In this document: positions 17,686 through 25,533 of the stretch, piece by piece
Layout: every line of letters begins with the position of its first letter
How positions within the stretch are numbered: position 1 is the first letter of the stretch
Source of the DNA: Limosilactobacillus caccae
GTDB lineage: Bacteria > Bacillota > Bacilli > Lactobacillales > Lactobacillaceae
Reading direction: 5' to 3'
Assembly: GCF_900156885.1 (NCBI RefSeq)
Contig: NZ_FTOY01000009.1
Coordinates: 182,257-246,256 of the forward strand
Length of the DNA stretch: 64,000 nt
Notes under the pieces: generated by a model
The model's input: only the letters and a program-made list of their open reading frames with translations
The model's database searches: none
What the model was told of the DNA's origin: nothing
Translations under genes and position numbers: made by a program

Positions 17686-19155
17686 ATGAGTATTCGCAAA
17701 CACTATAAGATGTTTAAAAAAGGTAAGAATTGGTGTTATATGGCACTGGCAATCGTTTCCGTTGTCTTTGGAACAACAATGATTGCTCAGAATGCAAGTG
17801 CAGATAGTACAGATACTAGTCAGGCTGTCATTAGCGCTGCAATTTCAAATGATGGTCAAAAGTCATTATCAAATAGTCAAGAATTAGTTGCTAATAATCA
17901 AAATGACACAAAAAGCAGTTCAGTTTCTGAACAAGAAGAGCAAACAGTATCCCAACCTGTAAAACCGAAAGCTACCGAGGTACAAAATGGCTGGCAAACT
18001 ACTAATGGTAATAGTTATTACTACAAGAATGGTCAAAAGTTGACTGGCCAGCAAAATATTGAAGGAAAAGACTACTACTTCAATGATCAAGGACAACAAC
18101 AAAAGGACTATTTCCTGAACCAAAATAACCATACCTACTATTTCCAGGCAGATGGCACCCGGCTCAACGATGGTTTCTATAATAACTGGGGTCACACCTA
18201 CTACTTCCAAAAAGATGGTGTTCGCTTAGATGATGGCTTCTATAACACCTGGGGCCACACTTACTACTTTGGCAATGGCGGTGTGCGTTTAGATGACGGT
18301 TTCTATAATAACTGGGGTCACACTTACTACTTTGGCGATGGTGGTGTGCGTCTAGATGATGGTTTCTATAACAACTGGGGTCACACTTATTACTTTGGCA
18401 ATGGCGGTGTGCGTTTAGATAACAGCTTCTATAATAACTGGGGCAATACTTATTACTTTACTGGTGATGGCTCATTAGCTCAAAATAAAAATATCTGGGT
18501 AAATGGTAGTCAGTACAATGCCAACAATGCTGGGATCCTTTCACCAATTTCCCTTCGTTGGAACGGAGTTAATTCATATATTCTAAGAAATGGAATTGGT
18601 CATGCCAACATCTCATATCAAAATGCTATTCCTGCTGTAACAGGTACTTATTCTGGCACTGATAATGGCAAGCCGAATATGGTTGTCGTTCATGAAACAG
18701 CTAACCCCAAAGATAGTATTTGGGGTGAAATTAATTTTGAACGTGCGCATTATGACAATGCATTTGTTCATGCCTTTGTAGACGCAAATAATATTATTCA
18801 AATTTCAACAACTGATCACGAAGCATGGGGGGCTGCTTATCCTGCTAATGGTCGTGCTGTTCAGTTTGAACAGGTTGAAGTATATGGCGGCTGGAACTTT
18901 GCGCGTGAATTAGTAAATGCTGCTTACTACACTGCCTATAATATGCGTAAGTATGGTTTGACCCCTTCATTAGCACAGTCGAATGGAACAGGGACACTAT
19001 GGTCACACCATAACGTCACGCAATACTTAGGTGGTACTGACCATACAGATCCAGACGGTTACTGGAGTAATCGTGCTCGTAATTACTTTGGCACTGGGTA
19101 TAACATGAACGATTTCTTACAGCTAGTAAATTATGAATATGCAAAACTAGGTTAG
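17686..19155 (+). CDS. Secreted repeat protein with C-terminal amidase_2 (N-acetylmuramoyl-L-alanine amidase) domain
   Basis: A 489-residue exported protein. KxYKxGKxW-type signal at 1-39 (HYKMFKKGKNWCYMA, cleavage likely after ASA), Ser/Gln-rich linker to about 100, one adapter GWQTTNGNSYYYKNGQKLTGQQ, then five 21-residue aromatic repeats of the FYNNWGHTYYFG type, and an amidase_2/PGRP-like domain at about 325-485. The domain shows VVVHETANP, HAFVDANNIIQ, DHEAWGA and WSHHNVTQYLGGTDHTDPDGYW, with His and Asp/His in zinc-ligand positions. It would cut the stem peptide from muramic acid. No LPXTG motif. It is the first of nine related genes in the window and has its own promoter and terminator. 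Confidence 0.9.
   Translation: MSIRKHYKMFKKGKNWCYMALAIVSVVFGTTMIAQNASADSTDTSQAVISAAISNDGQKSLSNSQELVANNQNDTKSSSVSEQEEQTVSQPVKPKATEVQNGWQTTNGNSYYYKNGQKLTGQQNIEGKDYYFNDQGQQQKDYFLNQNNHTYYFQADGTRLNDGFYNNWGHTYYFQKDGVRLDDGFYNTWGHTYYFGNGGVRLDDGFYNNWGHTYYFGDGGVRLDDGFYNNWGHTYYFGNGGVRLDNSFYNNWGNTYYFTGDGSLAQNKNIWVNGSQYNANNAGILSPISLRWNGVNSYILRNGIGHANISYQNAIPAVTGTYSGTDNGKPNMVVVHETANPKDSIWGEINFERAHYDNAFVHAFVDANNIIQISTTDHEAWGAAYPANGRAVQFEQVEVYGGWNFARELVNAAYYTAYNMRKYGLTPSLAQSNGTGTLWSHHNVTQYLGGTDHTDPDGYWSNRARNYFGTGYNMNDFLQLVNYEYAKLG
18175..18489 (+). repeat. Five tandem 63-bp coding repeats
   Basis: In-frame units of 21 codons, FYNNWGHTYYFG-(N/D/K)-G-G-V-R-L-D-D-G, near identical at DNA level. Typical of wall- or glucan-binding aromatic repeats (YG/choline-binding type). 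Confidence 0.9.
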
Positions 19156-19159
19156 GCCT

Positions 19160-19200
19160 AAAAAACACTGGAGTTGTGATGAATTCCAGTGTTTTTCTTT
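19160..19200 (+). terminator. Terminator after amidase gene
   Basis: AAAAACACTGGA / TCCAGTGTTTTT stem followed by CTTTTT. Confidence 0.88.
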
Positions 19201-19230
19201 TTATGAAAGCGATTATTTTTCATTTATTTA

Positions 19231-19239
19231 TGATAAGAT
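19231..19239 (+). promoter_or_regulatory. Extended -10 (TGATAAGAT) of the NlpC/P60 gene
   Basis: TG-A-TAAGAT, about 30 bases before the start codon, with poor -35. TATGAAAGCGATT, a half-cre-like string, lies just upstream at 19203 and recurs before the gene at 41797. Confidence 0.5.
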
Positions 19240-19267
19240 AGTATTCGAAAAAGGGGGAGTATCGATA

Positions 19268-20674
19268 ATGAATACTAAAAAACACTACAAAATGTTTAAA
19301 AAAGGGAAAAACTGGTGTTACATGGCAATTGCGACGCTTGCGGTAGCAGTAGGTACACTAGCTGGTTCGCAAACTGCTAATGCGGATACGACCATTATTG
19401 ACAATACAAGTGATACCTCAGCAGCAAGTGCACAAGCACAGGACCTGAATACAAACACAGTCACCTTGACAACACAAGCGCAGCAACAACAAGGTCAAAC
19501 AACAACTGCTGACATTAATAACGAAACAACACAGAAAAATGCAAATCCTACGCAACCATCAACAGCTAGCCGTGCCATTCAACCACAAGCAGCAAGAGAA
19601 CAAGATGGTTGGCAAAATACTAATGGTAATAGCTATTACTACCAGAATGGTCAAAAGATGACTGGTCAGCAGACTATTGCCGGCAAAAACTACTACTTTA
19701 ACGATCAGGGTCAACAACAAAAAGACTTTTTCCTAAGTCAAGATAATCATACTTATTACTTCCAAAAAGACGGTACGCGGTTAGATGATGGCTTTTATAA
19801 TAATTGGGGTCACACCTATTACTTCGGCAAAGATGGTGCACGCTGGGATAATAAGTTCTACAATAACTGGGGCCATACCTACTACTTTGGAGAAGGCGGC
19901 GTCCGTTTAGATGACGGCTTTTATAATAATTGGGGCCATACCTATTATTTCCAAAAAGACGGTGCTCGCCTAGATAATGGTTTCTACAATAACTGGGGTC
20001 ATACCTACTACTTTGGAGAAGGTGGCGTCAGATTGGATAATGGCTTCTATAACAATTGGGGCCATACTTATTACTTTGGTGCAGACGGTGCCCGGTGGGA
20101 TAACCGCTACTACTATAATTGGGGAAGCTTGTATCATTTTGGCGCAGATGGTGCTTTAGCTACTAACCAAGTTGTGAATGAAAACGGAAATAGTTATTGG
20201 GCAGATGCTAATGGGATTATTTCAAGTACTAATAGTAAGATCGAAACGGCAATTAAAGCAGCTAAGTCGCAACTTGGCTATAAGTATGTATGGGGAGGTG
20301 GCCGTACTTCAGCAAGTATTGCTGCGCATCAATTTGATTGCTCAAGCTTTGTTCGCTGGGCATATGCCCAAGCCGGCGTACAACTAAATGGCGGATTACA
20401 AGCTTCTACTTATAATGAAATTTATTCAGGACAGGGCGTGGCGTTAAGCCAGTTAAAGCGTGGAGATTTAGTATTCATGAAGGACGGAAAGTATAATCAT
20501 GTTATCCTCTATCTTGGTGGCGGTTACTTTATTCATGATTCTCCATATTCTAAGACTGGTGGGGTTGGTATTAATAACCTTGATGACAACCTTCTACAAA
20601 AGCCTGGCTATACATGGAGAAGCCTTATTCGGACGAATTGGAATGGCGTTTTTGGTATTAGAAGGGTTGTTTAG
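19268..20674 (+). CDS. Secreted repeat protein with C-terminal NlpC/P60 peptidase (1)
   Basis: A 468-residue exported protein: KxYKxGKxW-type signal (HYKMFKKGKNWCYMAI; cleavage after ANA), Thr/Gln-rich linker, GWQ adapter at about 113, aromatic repeats to about 320, and an NlpC/P60 domain at about 325-460. Catalytic Cys358 is in QFDCSSFVRWAY and His411 in YNHVILYLGGGYFIH, with Trp/Gly-rich YVWGGG before them. It should cleave peptidoglycan stem peptides (gamma-D-Glu-diamino acid type bond). The linker is almost the same as in the next gene at 20830, although the catalytic domains are unrelated, so the two arose by duplication and domain swap. Confidence 0.92.
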   Translation: MNTKKHYKMFKKGKNWCYMAIATLAVAVGTLAGSQTANADTTIIDNTSDTSAASAQAQDLNTNTVTLTTQAQQQQGQTTTADINNETTQKNANPTQPSTASRAIQPQAAREQDGWQNTNGNSYYYQNGQKMTGQQTIAGKNYYFNDQGQQQKDFFLSQDNHTYYFQKDGTRLDDGFYNNWGHTYYFGKDGARWDNKFYNNWGHTYYFGEGGVRLDDGFYNNWGHTYYFQKDGARLDNGFYNNWGHTYYFGEGGVRLDNGFYNNWGHTYYFGADGARWDNRYYYNWGSLYHFGADGALATNQVVNENGNSYWADANGIISSTNSKIETAIKAAKSQLGYKYVWGGGRTSASIAAHQFDCSSFVRWAYAQAGVQLNGGLQASTYNEIYSGQGVALSQLKRGDLVFMKDGKYNHVILYLGGGYFIHDSPYSKTGGVGINNLDDNLLQKPGYTWRSLIRTNWNGVFGIRRVV

Positions 20675-20684
20675 GATAAAACTA

Positions 20685-20712
20685 GGGGAGTGGGCAACCA
20701 CTCCTTTTTTAA
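20685..20712 (+). terminator. Terminator after NlpC/P60 gene
   Basis: GGAGTGG-GCAA-CCACTCC stem with a T6 run. Confidence 0.88.
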
Positions 20713-20782
20713 GTTACAATAATGTTTCAAAGTTTATCCTTTATTAACATTTCAGGAGAAAATAATTTTATCGAACTACATG

Positions 20783-20791
20783 TGGTAGGAT
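20783..20791 (+). promoter_or_regulatory. Extended -10 (TGGTAGGAT) of the GH73 gene
   Basis: Same TGTGGTAGGATAGA string as before 17686. Confidence 0.55.
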
Positions 20792-20829
20792 AGATAATGT
20801 TATAAATTAAAAAAGGGGTAAAGAAGTCA

Positions 20830-22257
20830 ATGAGTGTTAATAAACATTATAAAATGTTTAAAAAAGGAAAAAACTGGTGTTACATGGCAATTGCTACTCT
20901 TTCTGTAGCAGTAGGTACACTATCTGTTTCACAAAATGCCAATGCGGATACGACCAGTACTGATAGTGCAAGTGATACCTCAGCAACGACTAACACACAA
21001 GACCTAAATACAAACACAGTCACCTTGACGACACAAGCACAGCAACCACAAGGTCAAACGACAACTGCTGACACAGCAGCAAACACTAATAGCGAAGCAA
21101 CCCAGGAAAACGCAAATACTACGCAACCATCAACTGCTAGCCGCGCTATTCAACCACAAGCAGTAGAAGCGCAAGATGGTTGGCAGAATACTAATGGTAG
21201 TAACTACTACTATAAAAATGGTCAGAAGTTGACTGGTCAACAAAGCATTGAAGGAAAGGATTACTACTTCAATGATCAAGGTCAACAACAAAAGGACTAT
21301 TTCCTAAACCAGAATAACCATACTTATTATTTCCAAGCAGATGGTACCCGGTTAAATGATGGCTTCTACAACAATTGGGGTCACACTTACTACTTCCAAA
21401 AGGATGGTACTCGCCTAGATAATGGTTTTTACAACAATTGGGGTCATACCTATTACTTTGGAAAAGGCGGCGTCCGTTTAGATGATGGTTTTTATAACAA
21501 TTGGGGCCACACCTATTACTTCCAAAAAGACGGTGCTCGTTTAGATAATGGCTTCTACAGTAATTGGGGTCATACCTATTACTTTGGCGAAGGTGGCGTG
21601 CGTTTAGATAATAGCTTCTACAACAATTGGGGCCATACTTACTACTTTGGTGCAGACGGTGCTCGTTTAGACAACAGCTTTTACAATAACTGGGGTAACG
21701 TATATTACTTTGGCAAAGATGGCGCTTTGCTGCAAAACCAAACAGTTAATCTCGGCTATGGGAATTTAACATTTGATAGCCAGGGTCGTTTAAGTTCTAC
21801 CAATGCTTTTATCGGCAGTATTGTCAACGGGGCTATCCAGGGTTGGACACAGCACAAGATTTTGCCGTCATTGACATTAGCACAAGCTATCCTTGAGAGT
21901 GCTTGGGGGAAGTCATCGCTTGCTTCTAAGTACCATAATCTTTTTGGAATCAAGGGTAGTTACCATGGAATGTCGGTAAATATGCCAACGTATGAAGAAT
22001 ACGGTGGCCGTTACGTAATGATTAATGACCGCTTCCGTCGTTACCCAGATAACAACGCAAGTGTCCAAGATCATACGGACTTCTTGGTTCAAAACCGTCG
22101 TTACCATAACCTAATTGGTGTTCGTGACGCTAATACAGCAACCTACTTAATCCGTGCAGACGGTTATGCGACTGCATCAAGTTACACCAGCTCATTACGA
22201 AACGTCATTAATACGTACGACTTAACTCGCTATGACCGAGTAGCGTTTAGTTTATAA
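20830..22257 (+). CDS. Secreted repeat protein with C-terminal GH73 glucosaminidase
   Basis: A 475-residue exported protein with the same signal and linker as the preceding gene (DLNTNTVTLTTQAQQ, TQPSTASRAIQPQA), an adapter GWQNTNGSNYYYKNGQK, aromatic repeats at about 116-310, and a GH73 domain at about 320-470. The domain has LPSLTLAQAILESAWGKSSLA with catalytic Glu356, NLFGIKGSYHG and the C-terminal YLIRADGYATASSYTSSL block. GH73 enzymes cut between GlcNAc and MurNAc. Together with the amidase and P60 proteins it completes a set of three bond specificities on one scaffold. Confidence 0.93.
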   Translation: MSVNKHYKMFKKGKNWCYMAIATLSVAVGTLSVSQNANADTTSTDSASDTSATTNTQDLNTNTVTLTTQAQQPQGQTTTADTAANTNSEATQENANTTQPSTASRAIQPQAVEAQDGWQNTNGSNYYYKNGQKLTGQQSIEGKDYYFNDQGQQQKDYFLNQNNHTYYFQADGTRLNDGFYNNWGHTYYFQKDGTRLDNGFYNNWGHTYYFGKGGVRLDDGFYNNWGHTYYFQKDGARLDNGFYSNWGHTYYFGEGGVRLDNSFYNNWGHTYYFGADGARLDNSFYNNWGNVYYFGKDGALLQNQTVNLGYGNLTFDSQGRLSSTNAFIGSIVNGAIQGWTQHKILPSLTLAQAILESAWGKSSLASKYHNLFGIKGSYHGMSVNMPTYEEYGGRYVMINDRFRRYPDNNASVQDHTDFLVQNRRYHNLIGVRDANTATYLIRADGYATASSYTSSLRNVINTYDLTRYDRVAFSL

Positions 22258-22356
22258 AATTTAATGAGGCAGATTACACGATTTGTTTCATGCTGGGCAC
22301 ATCTTTAATGTAACGTTTTCTTTACATTAATGTTGCGAACATTATCATTGATTAAC

Positions 22357-22391
22357 AAAGACGTCCATTTTACCAATGGGCGTCTTTTTTA
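22357..22391 (+). terminator. Terminator after GH73 gene
   Basis: AAAGACGTCCATT / AATGGGCGTCTTT stem with one mismatch and T6. Confidence 0.85.
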
Positions 22392-22400
22392 TGATAAAGT
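22392..22400 (+). promoter_or_regulatory. Extended -10 (TGATAAAGT) of second NlpC/P60 gene
   Basis: TG-A-TAAAGT right after the terminator of the previous gene. Confidence 0.45.
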
Positions 22401-22461
22401 AATAAGCGTTGAAATTATTTACGAAAAGAAATGAAAAAATGGAAGGTAGGATTCATTGATA

Positions 22462-23664
22462 ATGGAAGAACAGAAACACTTTAAGATGTTCAAGAAGGGC
22501 AAAAACTGGTGCTACATGGCAATTACTACAGCAGCTGTTGCATTTGGAGTATCTACTACTACTGTTGCAAATGCTGATACGGCAAATACCGCTGACACCG
22601 TTGCTACTTCACAACAGGTTGAAGCTAGTTCTGCACAATCCGTTGTTGATGAAGCTAGTTCTGCAGGTAGTAATATGGCAAGTGATGCTAATGTTGAATC
22701 AACGGTAGCAAACCCAGTAGCAGTTGCACCACAAGCAGAAAACAACCAACTTAATGGTTGGCAAACTGAAAACGGCAGTACTTACTACTACAATGATGGT
22801 CAAAAGGCTACCGGCGTTCAAGATATTAACGGTGCGCAGTACTACTTTAATGACCAAGGTCAACAACAAAAGGATTACTTCTTAAATAAAGATAACCATA
22901 CTTACTACTTTAAAGCAGATGGTACGCGTCTTAACGATGGCTTCTACAACAATTGGGGTCATACATACTACTTCCAGGCAGATGGTACTCGTTTAGACAA
23001 CGGTTTTTACAACAACTGGGGTCACACCTACTACTTTGGTGATGATGGTGTTCGTTTAGATGATGGCTTTTACAACAACTGGGGTCATACCTATTACTTT
23101 GACAAAGATGGCGTCCGTTTAGATAACGGCTTCTACAACAACTGGGGCCACACCTACTACTTTGGCAAGGATGGTGCTCGTTTAGACAATTCGGTTTACA
23201 GCAACTGGGGTCACCAATACTATTTTGGTAACGATGGTGCCTTAGTTCAAAATAATGATGTTACTATTAAGGGTAAGAAGTACCATGCTGATGCTCAAGG
23301 TATTTTATCTGTTAAGAACAACGTTGATGCTAAGGTAGACCGTGCTTTATCACAACGAGGAGTGCCATACGTTTGGGGTGGTAACACACCGGCTGGGTTT
23401 GACTGCTCTGGTTTAGTACAATGGGCTTATGGCTTAGGTGCTCGTTACCGGACAACCTACCAACAAGCTACGTTAGGTGCTCACCAACGTAATGTCATGA
23501 CTGCACCAAAGGGTTCACTACTCTTCTTCGGTAGCGATAGCGCTCCTTACCACGTTGCTATTTCACTGGGTAATGGTACATATGTCCACGCTCCAGAACC
23601 AGGCGATGTTGTTAAGATTGGTTATTCTAAATACTTCAAGCCTAGTTTCTTTATCACTTTGTAA
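22462..23664 (+). CDS. Secreted repeat protein with C-terminal NlpC/P60 peptidase (2)
   Basis: A 400-residue exported protein: signal HFKMFKKGKNWCYMAI with cleavage after ANA, Ala/Ser-rich linker, GWQTENGSTYYYNDGQK adapter at about 98, aromatic repeats to about 280, and a compact NlpC/P60 domain. Cys315 lies in GFDCSGLVQWAYG, His364 in APYHVAISLGNGTYVHAPEPG, with the third-position His in YVHA. The P60 domain is shorter than in the 19268 protein and closer to classic lactobacillar gamma-D-glutamyl endopeptidases. A TTG two codons upstream is an alternative start. Codon use in the linker is more balanced than in its AT-rich neighbours. Confidence 0.92.
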   Translation: MEEQKHFKMFKKGKNWCYMAITTAAVAFGVSTTTVANADTANTADTVATSQQVEASSAQSVVDEASSAGSNMASDANVESTVANPVAVAPQAENNQLNGWQTENGSTYYYNDGQKATGVQDINGAQYYFNDQGQQQKDYFLNKDNHTYYFKADGTRLNDGFYNNWGHTYYFQADGTRLDNGFYNNWGHTYYFGDDGVRLDDGFYNNWGHTYYFDKDGVRLDNGFYNNWGHTYYFGKDGARLDNSVYSNWGHQYYFGNDGALVQNNDVTIKGKKYHADAQGILSVKNNVDAKVDRALSQRGVPYVWGGNTPAGFDCSGLVQWAYGLGARYRTTYQQATLGAHQRNVMTAPKGSLLFFGSDSAPYHVAISLGNGTYVHAPEPGDVVKIGYSKYFKPSFFITL

Positions 23665-23698
23665 TCTTTAGATATACTTAGTTATAGATACTGAAATC

Positions 23699-23707
23699 TG
23701 TTATAAT
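23699..23707 (+). promoter_or_regulatory. Extended -10 promoter of lipoprotein gene
   Basis: TG-T-TATAAT about 32 bases before the start. Confidence 0.55.
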
Positions 23708-23738
23708 AAGCGATAATATGAAACGAGGAGAAAGATAG

Positions 23739-24293
23739 ATGAAAATTAAAAAGTTATTTACAACAATTGCTGCTGGTTCTTTGATGTTGACTTTAGCTGC
23801 TTGTGGTAACAATTCGGCTAATGAATCTGATAACAGCTCAGATGTAACTTCAAGTAAGGTTGCTACTAAGAAGCACCATGATAACAAGAAAGAAGATGCT
23901 GTTAAAGCTAAGAGCAGTACTTCTAAAGACAGTGATGATTCTAAAGCTAGTTCAGAAAGTGATGCAACTAGTTCTACAAAATCAAGTAGTTCTGAAAACA
24001 ACTACTCTGTTTCATCAACGACAACTTCTGATAATGGAAGTACAGCTAAGTCAAATGTAAAGCAAAATACGCAGCAAGCTACGATGTCAGCTACTGATGC
24101 TCGTAACATTGTTAAGGAACACATTGGTAACCAATTAAACAACCGTGGTGTTGCGGGGCAATCGACTTCTGATTTACCATCCATTGATTCAATCGATGGC
24201 TACACTGCTACACCAAACGGTACTAATGACTGGACTGTTTCGGGGAATGGTCATACTTACCACGTTACTGCAAACTCTGTTACTGGTAACTAA
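23739..24293 (+). CDS. Ser/Lys-rich lipoprotein of unknown function
   Basis: A 184-residue protein with a lipoprotein signal: basic start MKIKKLF, hydrophobic core and lipobox LAAC at 18-21, so Cys21 would be lipidated and anchored at the outer face. A Ser/Asp/Lys-rich low-complexity spacer (about 25-110) is followed by a small C-terminal domain (about 115-184; ATDARNIVKEHIGNQL, IDSIDGYTA, DWTVSGNGHTYHVTANSVTG). I do not recognise that domain with certainty. It sits behind the four hydrolase genes with its own promoter and terminator. Confidence 0.75.
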   Translation: MKIKKLFTTIAAGSLMLTLAACGNNSANESDNSSDVTSSKVATKKHHDNKKEDAVKAKSSTSKDSDDSKASSESDATSSTKSSSSENNYSVSSTTTSDNGSTAKSNVKQNTQQATMSATDARNIVKEHIGNQLNNRGVAGQSTSDLPSIDSIDGYTATPNGTNDWTVSGNGHTYHVTANSVTGN

Positions 24294-24305
24294 TATTCAT
24301 AATTT

Positions 24306-24350
24306 AAAAAAGTCAGTAAGTCTTTTATAATGGATTTACTGACTTTTTTA
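24306..24350 (+). terminator. Terminator after lipoprotein gene
   Basis: AAAAAAGTCAGTAA / TTACTGACTTTTTT stem; an ATG inside it is not a real start. Confidence 0.85.
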
Positions 24351-24362
24351 TTAGGAGCGAAT

Positions 24363-25484
24363 ATGTTTAATCATAAATTTTCACACTGGCTATTCTGGCC
24401 ATTGCTATTACTTACGGTTGCCACTTTAATCTGGATGTGTACCAAGATTCAGTTTATCTTCCAGCCGTTCTTTACCTTTATTTCGGTTGTTTTTGTCCCG
24501 CTGATTATTTCGGGATTTTTGTACTATATGCTCAACCCCGTCCTCAAATTGTTTATGAAGCTGCGGATTGGCAAGTTTCAGATGAACAAGGGGATTGCTA
24601 GCCTGCTAATTGTCCTATTGTTAATTTTGATAGTTATCGGCGGCCTATCCTTACTGATTCCACCGGTGGTAAAAGAAATCAGCCTATTGGTAACCCACCT
24701 CCCACAAACGGTCACGGGTCTGCAAAAACTGATTAATGACACTGTTCAAGATACTTTCTTGCGAAACGTTGACTTAAACACTTATTACCGCCAATTTGAC
24801 CACCAGCTAGCCAGTTACGCGCAAAAGATCCTGAAAGGTCTTTCGTCACGGGTCGGTGATATTATCGGAATGGTGACGAATATCACTGTGGTGACAATTA
24901 CCGTGCCGGTCATGCTATTTTATATGCTAAAGGATGGCTCAAAGCTTAGCCCCAGCATTCAAAAATGGTTATCACCACACCATGCCAAGGAAGTTAACGA
25001 GCTTCTTGCGAAGATGAACGGCACCCTGTCTTCCTATATTTCAGGGCAGATAATTGAATGTTTATTTGTGGGCGTATTTACCTCAGTCGGCTACTTAATA
25101 ATTGGTCAACCGCTGGCATTGGTTCTTGGAATTGTGGCCGGTTTGACCAATATCATCCCGTATATCGGTCCATACATTGGGATTGCGCCAGCCCTATTTG
25201 TTGCCTTGACGATGGCCCCAGAAAAGATCATCTGGGTGATTGTTGTTGTCTTAATTGTCCAGCAAATTGATGGGAATATCGTTTACCCAAATATCATTGG
25301 GAAGACTCTTCAGATCCACCCGTTAACGATAATTATGCTTTTGCTAGCTGCTGGGCACATTGCTGGAATCGGCGGGATGATCCTCTGCATTCCATTTTAT
25401 GCGGTGATTAAGACGGTGTGTGAATACCTTTTTGATATTTACAAGATTGAGCATCCGGGCAAGGATGAAGAAACGACAGACTAA
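24363..25484 (+). CDS. AI-2E family transporter (PerM/YdbI type)
   Basis: A 373-residue membrane protein with about seven to eight hydrophobic segments: a pair at the N-terminus, the long extracellular loop (about 100-165) and a C-terminal bundle with ISGQIIECLFVGVFTSVGY, ALVLGIVAGLTNIIPYIGPYIG and the conserved QQIDGNIVYPNIIGKTLQIHPL. Members have been linked to autoinducer export or Na+/H+ exchange; the substrate is not readable. AGGAG precedes this ATG; an earlier in-frame ATG is inside the previous terminator. Confidence 0.9.
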   Translation: MFNHKFSHWLFWPLLLLTVATLIWMCTKIQFIFQPFFTFISVVFVPLIISGFLYYMLNPVLKLFMKLRIGKFQMNKGIASLLIVLLLILIVIGGLSLLIPPVVKEISLLVTHLPQTVTGLQKLINDTVQDTFLRNVDLNTYYRQFDHQLASYAQKILKGLSSRVGDIIGMVTNITVVTITVPVMLFYMLKDGSKLSPSIQKWLSPHHAKEVNELLAKMNGTLSSYISGQIIECLFVGVFTSVGYLIIGQPLALVLGIVAGLTNIIPYIGPYIGIAPALFVALTMAPEKIIWVIVVVLIVQQIDGNIVYPNIIGKTLQIHPLTIIMLLLAAGHIAGIGGMILCIPFYAVIKTVCEYLFDIYKIEHPGKDEETTD

Positions 25485-25533
25485 AAAGACGTATGAGAAT
25501 GTGAAAAATCATTCTCATACGTCTTTTTCTTTA
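25484..25533. terminator. Bidirectional terminator between AI-2E and LCP genes
   Basis: Perfect AAAAAGACGTATGAGAATG / CATTCTCATACGTCTTTTT arms between convergent genes. Confidence 0.92.

Noticed and set aside
18140..18490. Regular repeats that could suggest a CRISPR array
   Set aside because: The 63-base period is in frame, without unique spacers, and encodes aromatic repeats.
24330..24362. Earlier in-frame ATG for the AI-2E family gene
   Set aside because: It lies in the terminator hairpin of the preceding gene and lacks a ribosome site; AGGAG precedes the ATG at 24363.
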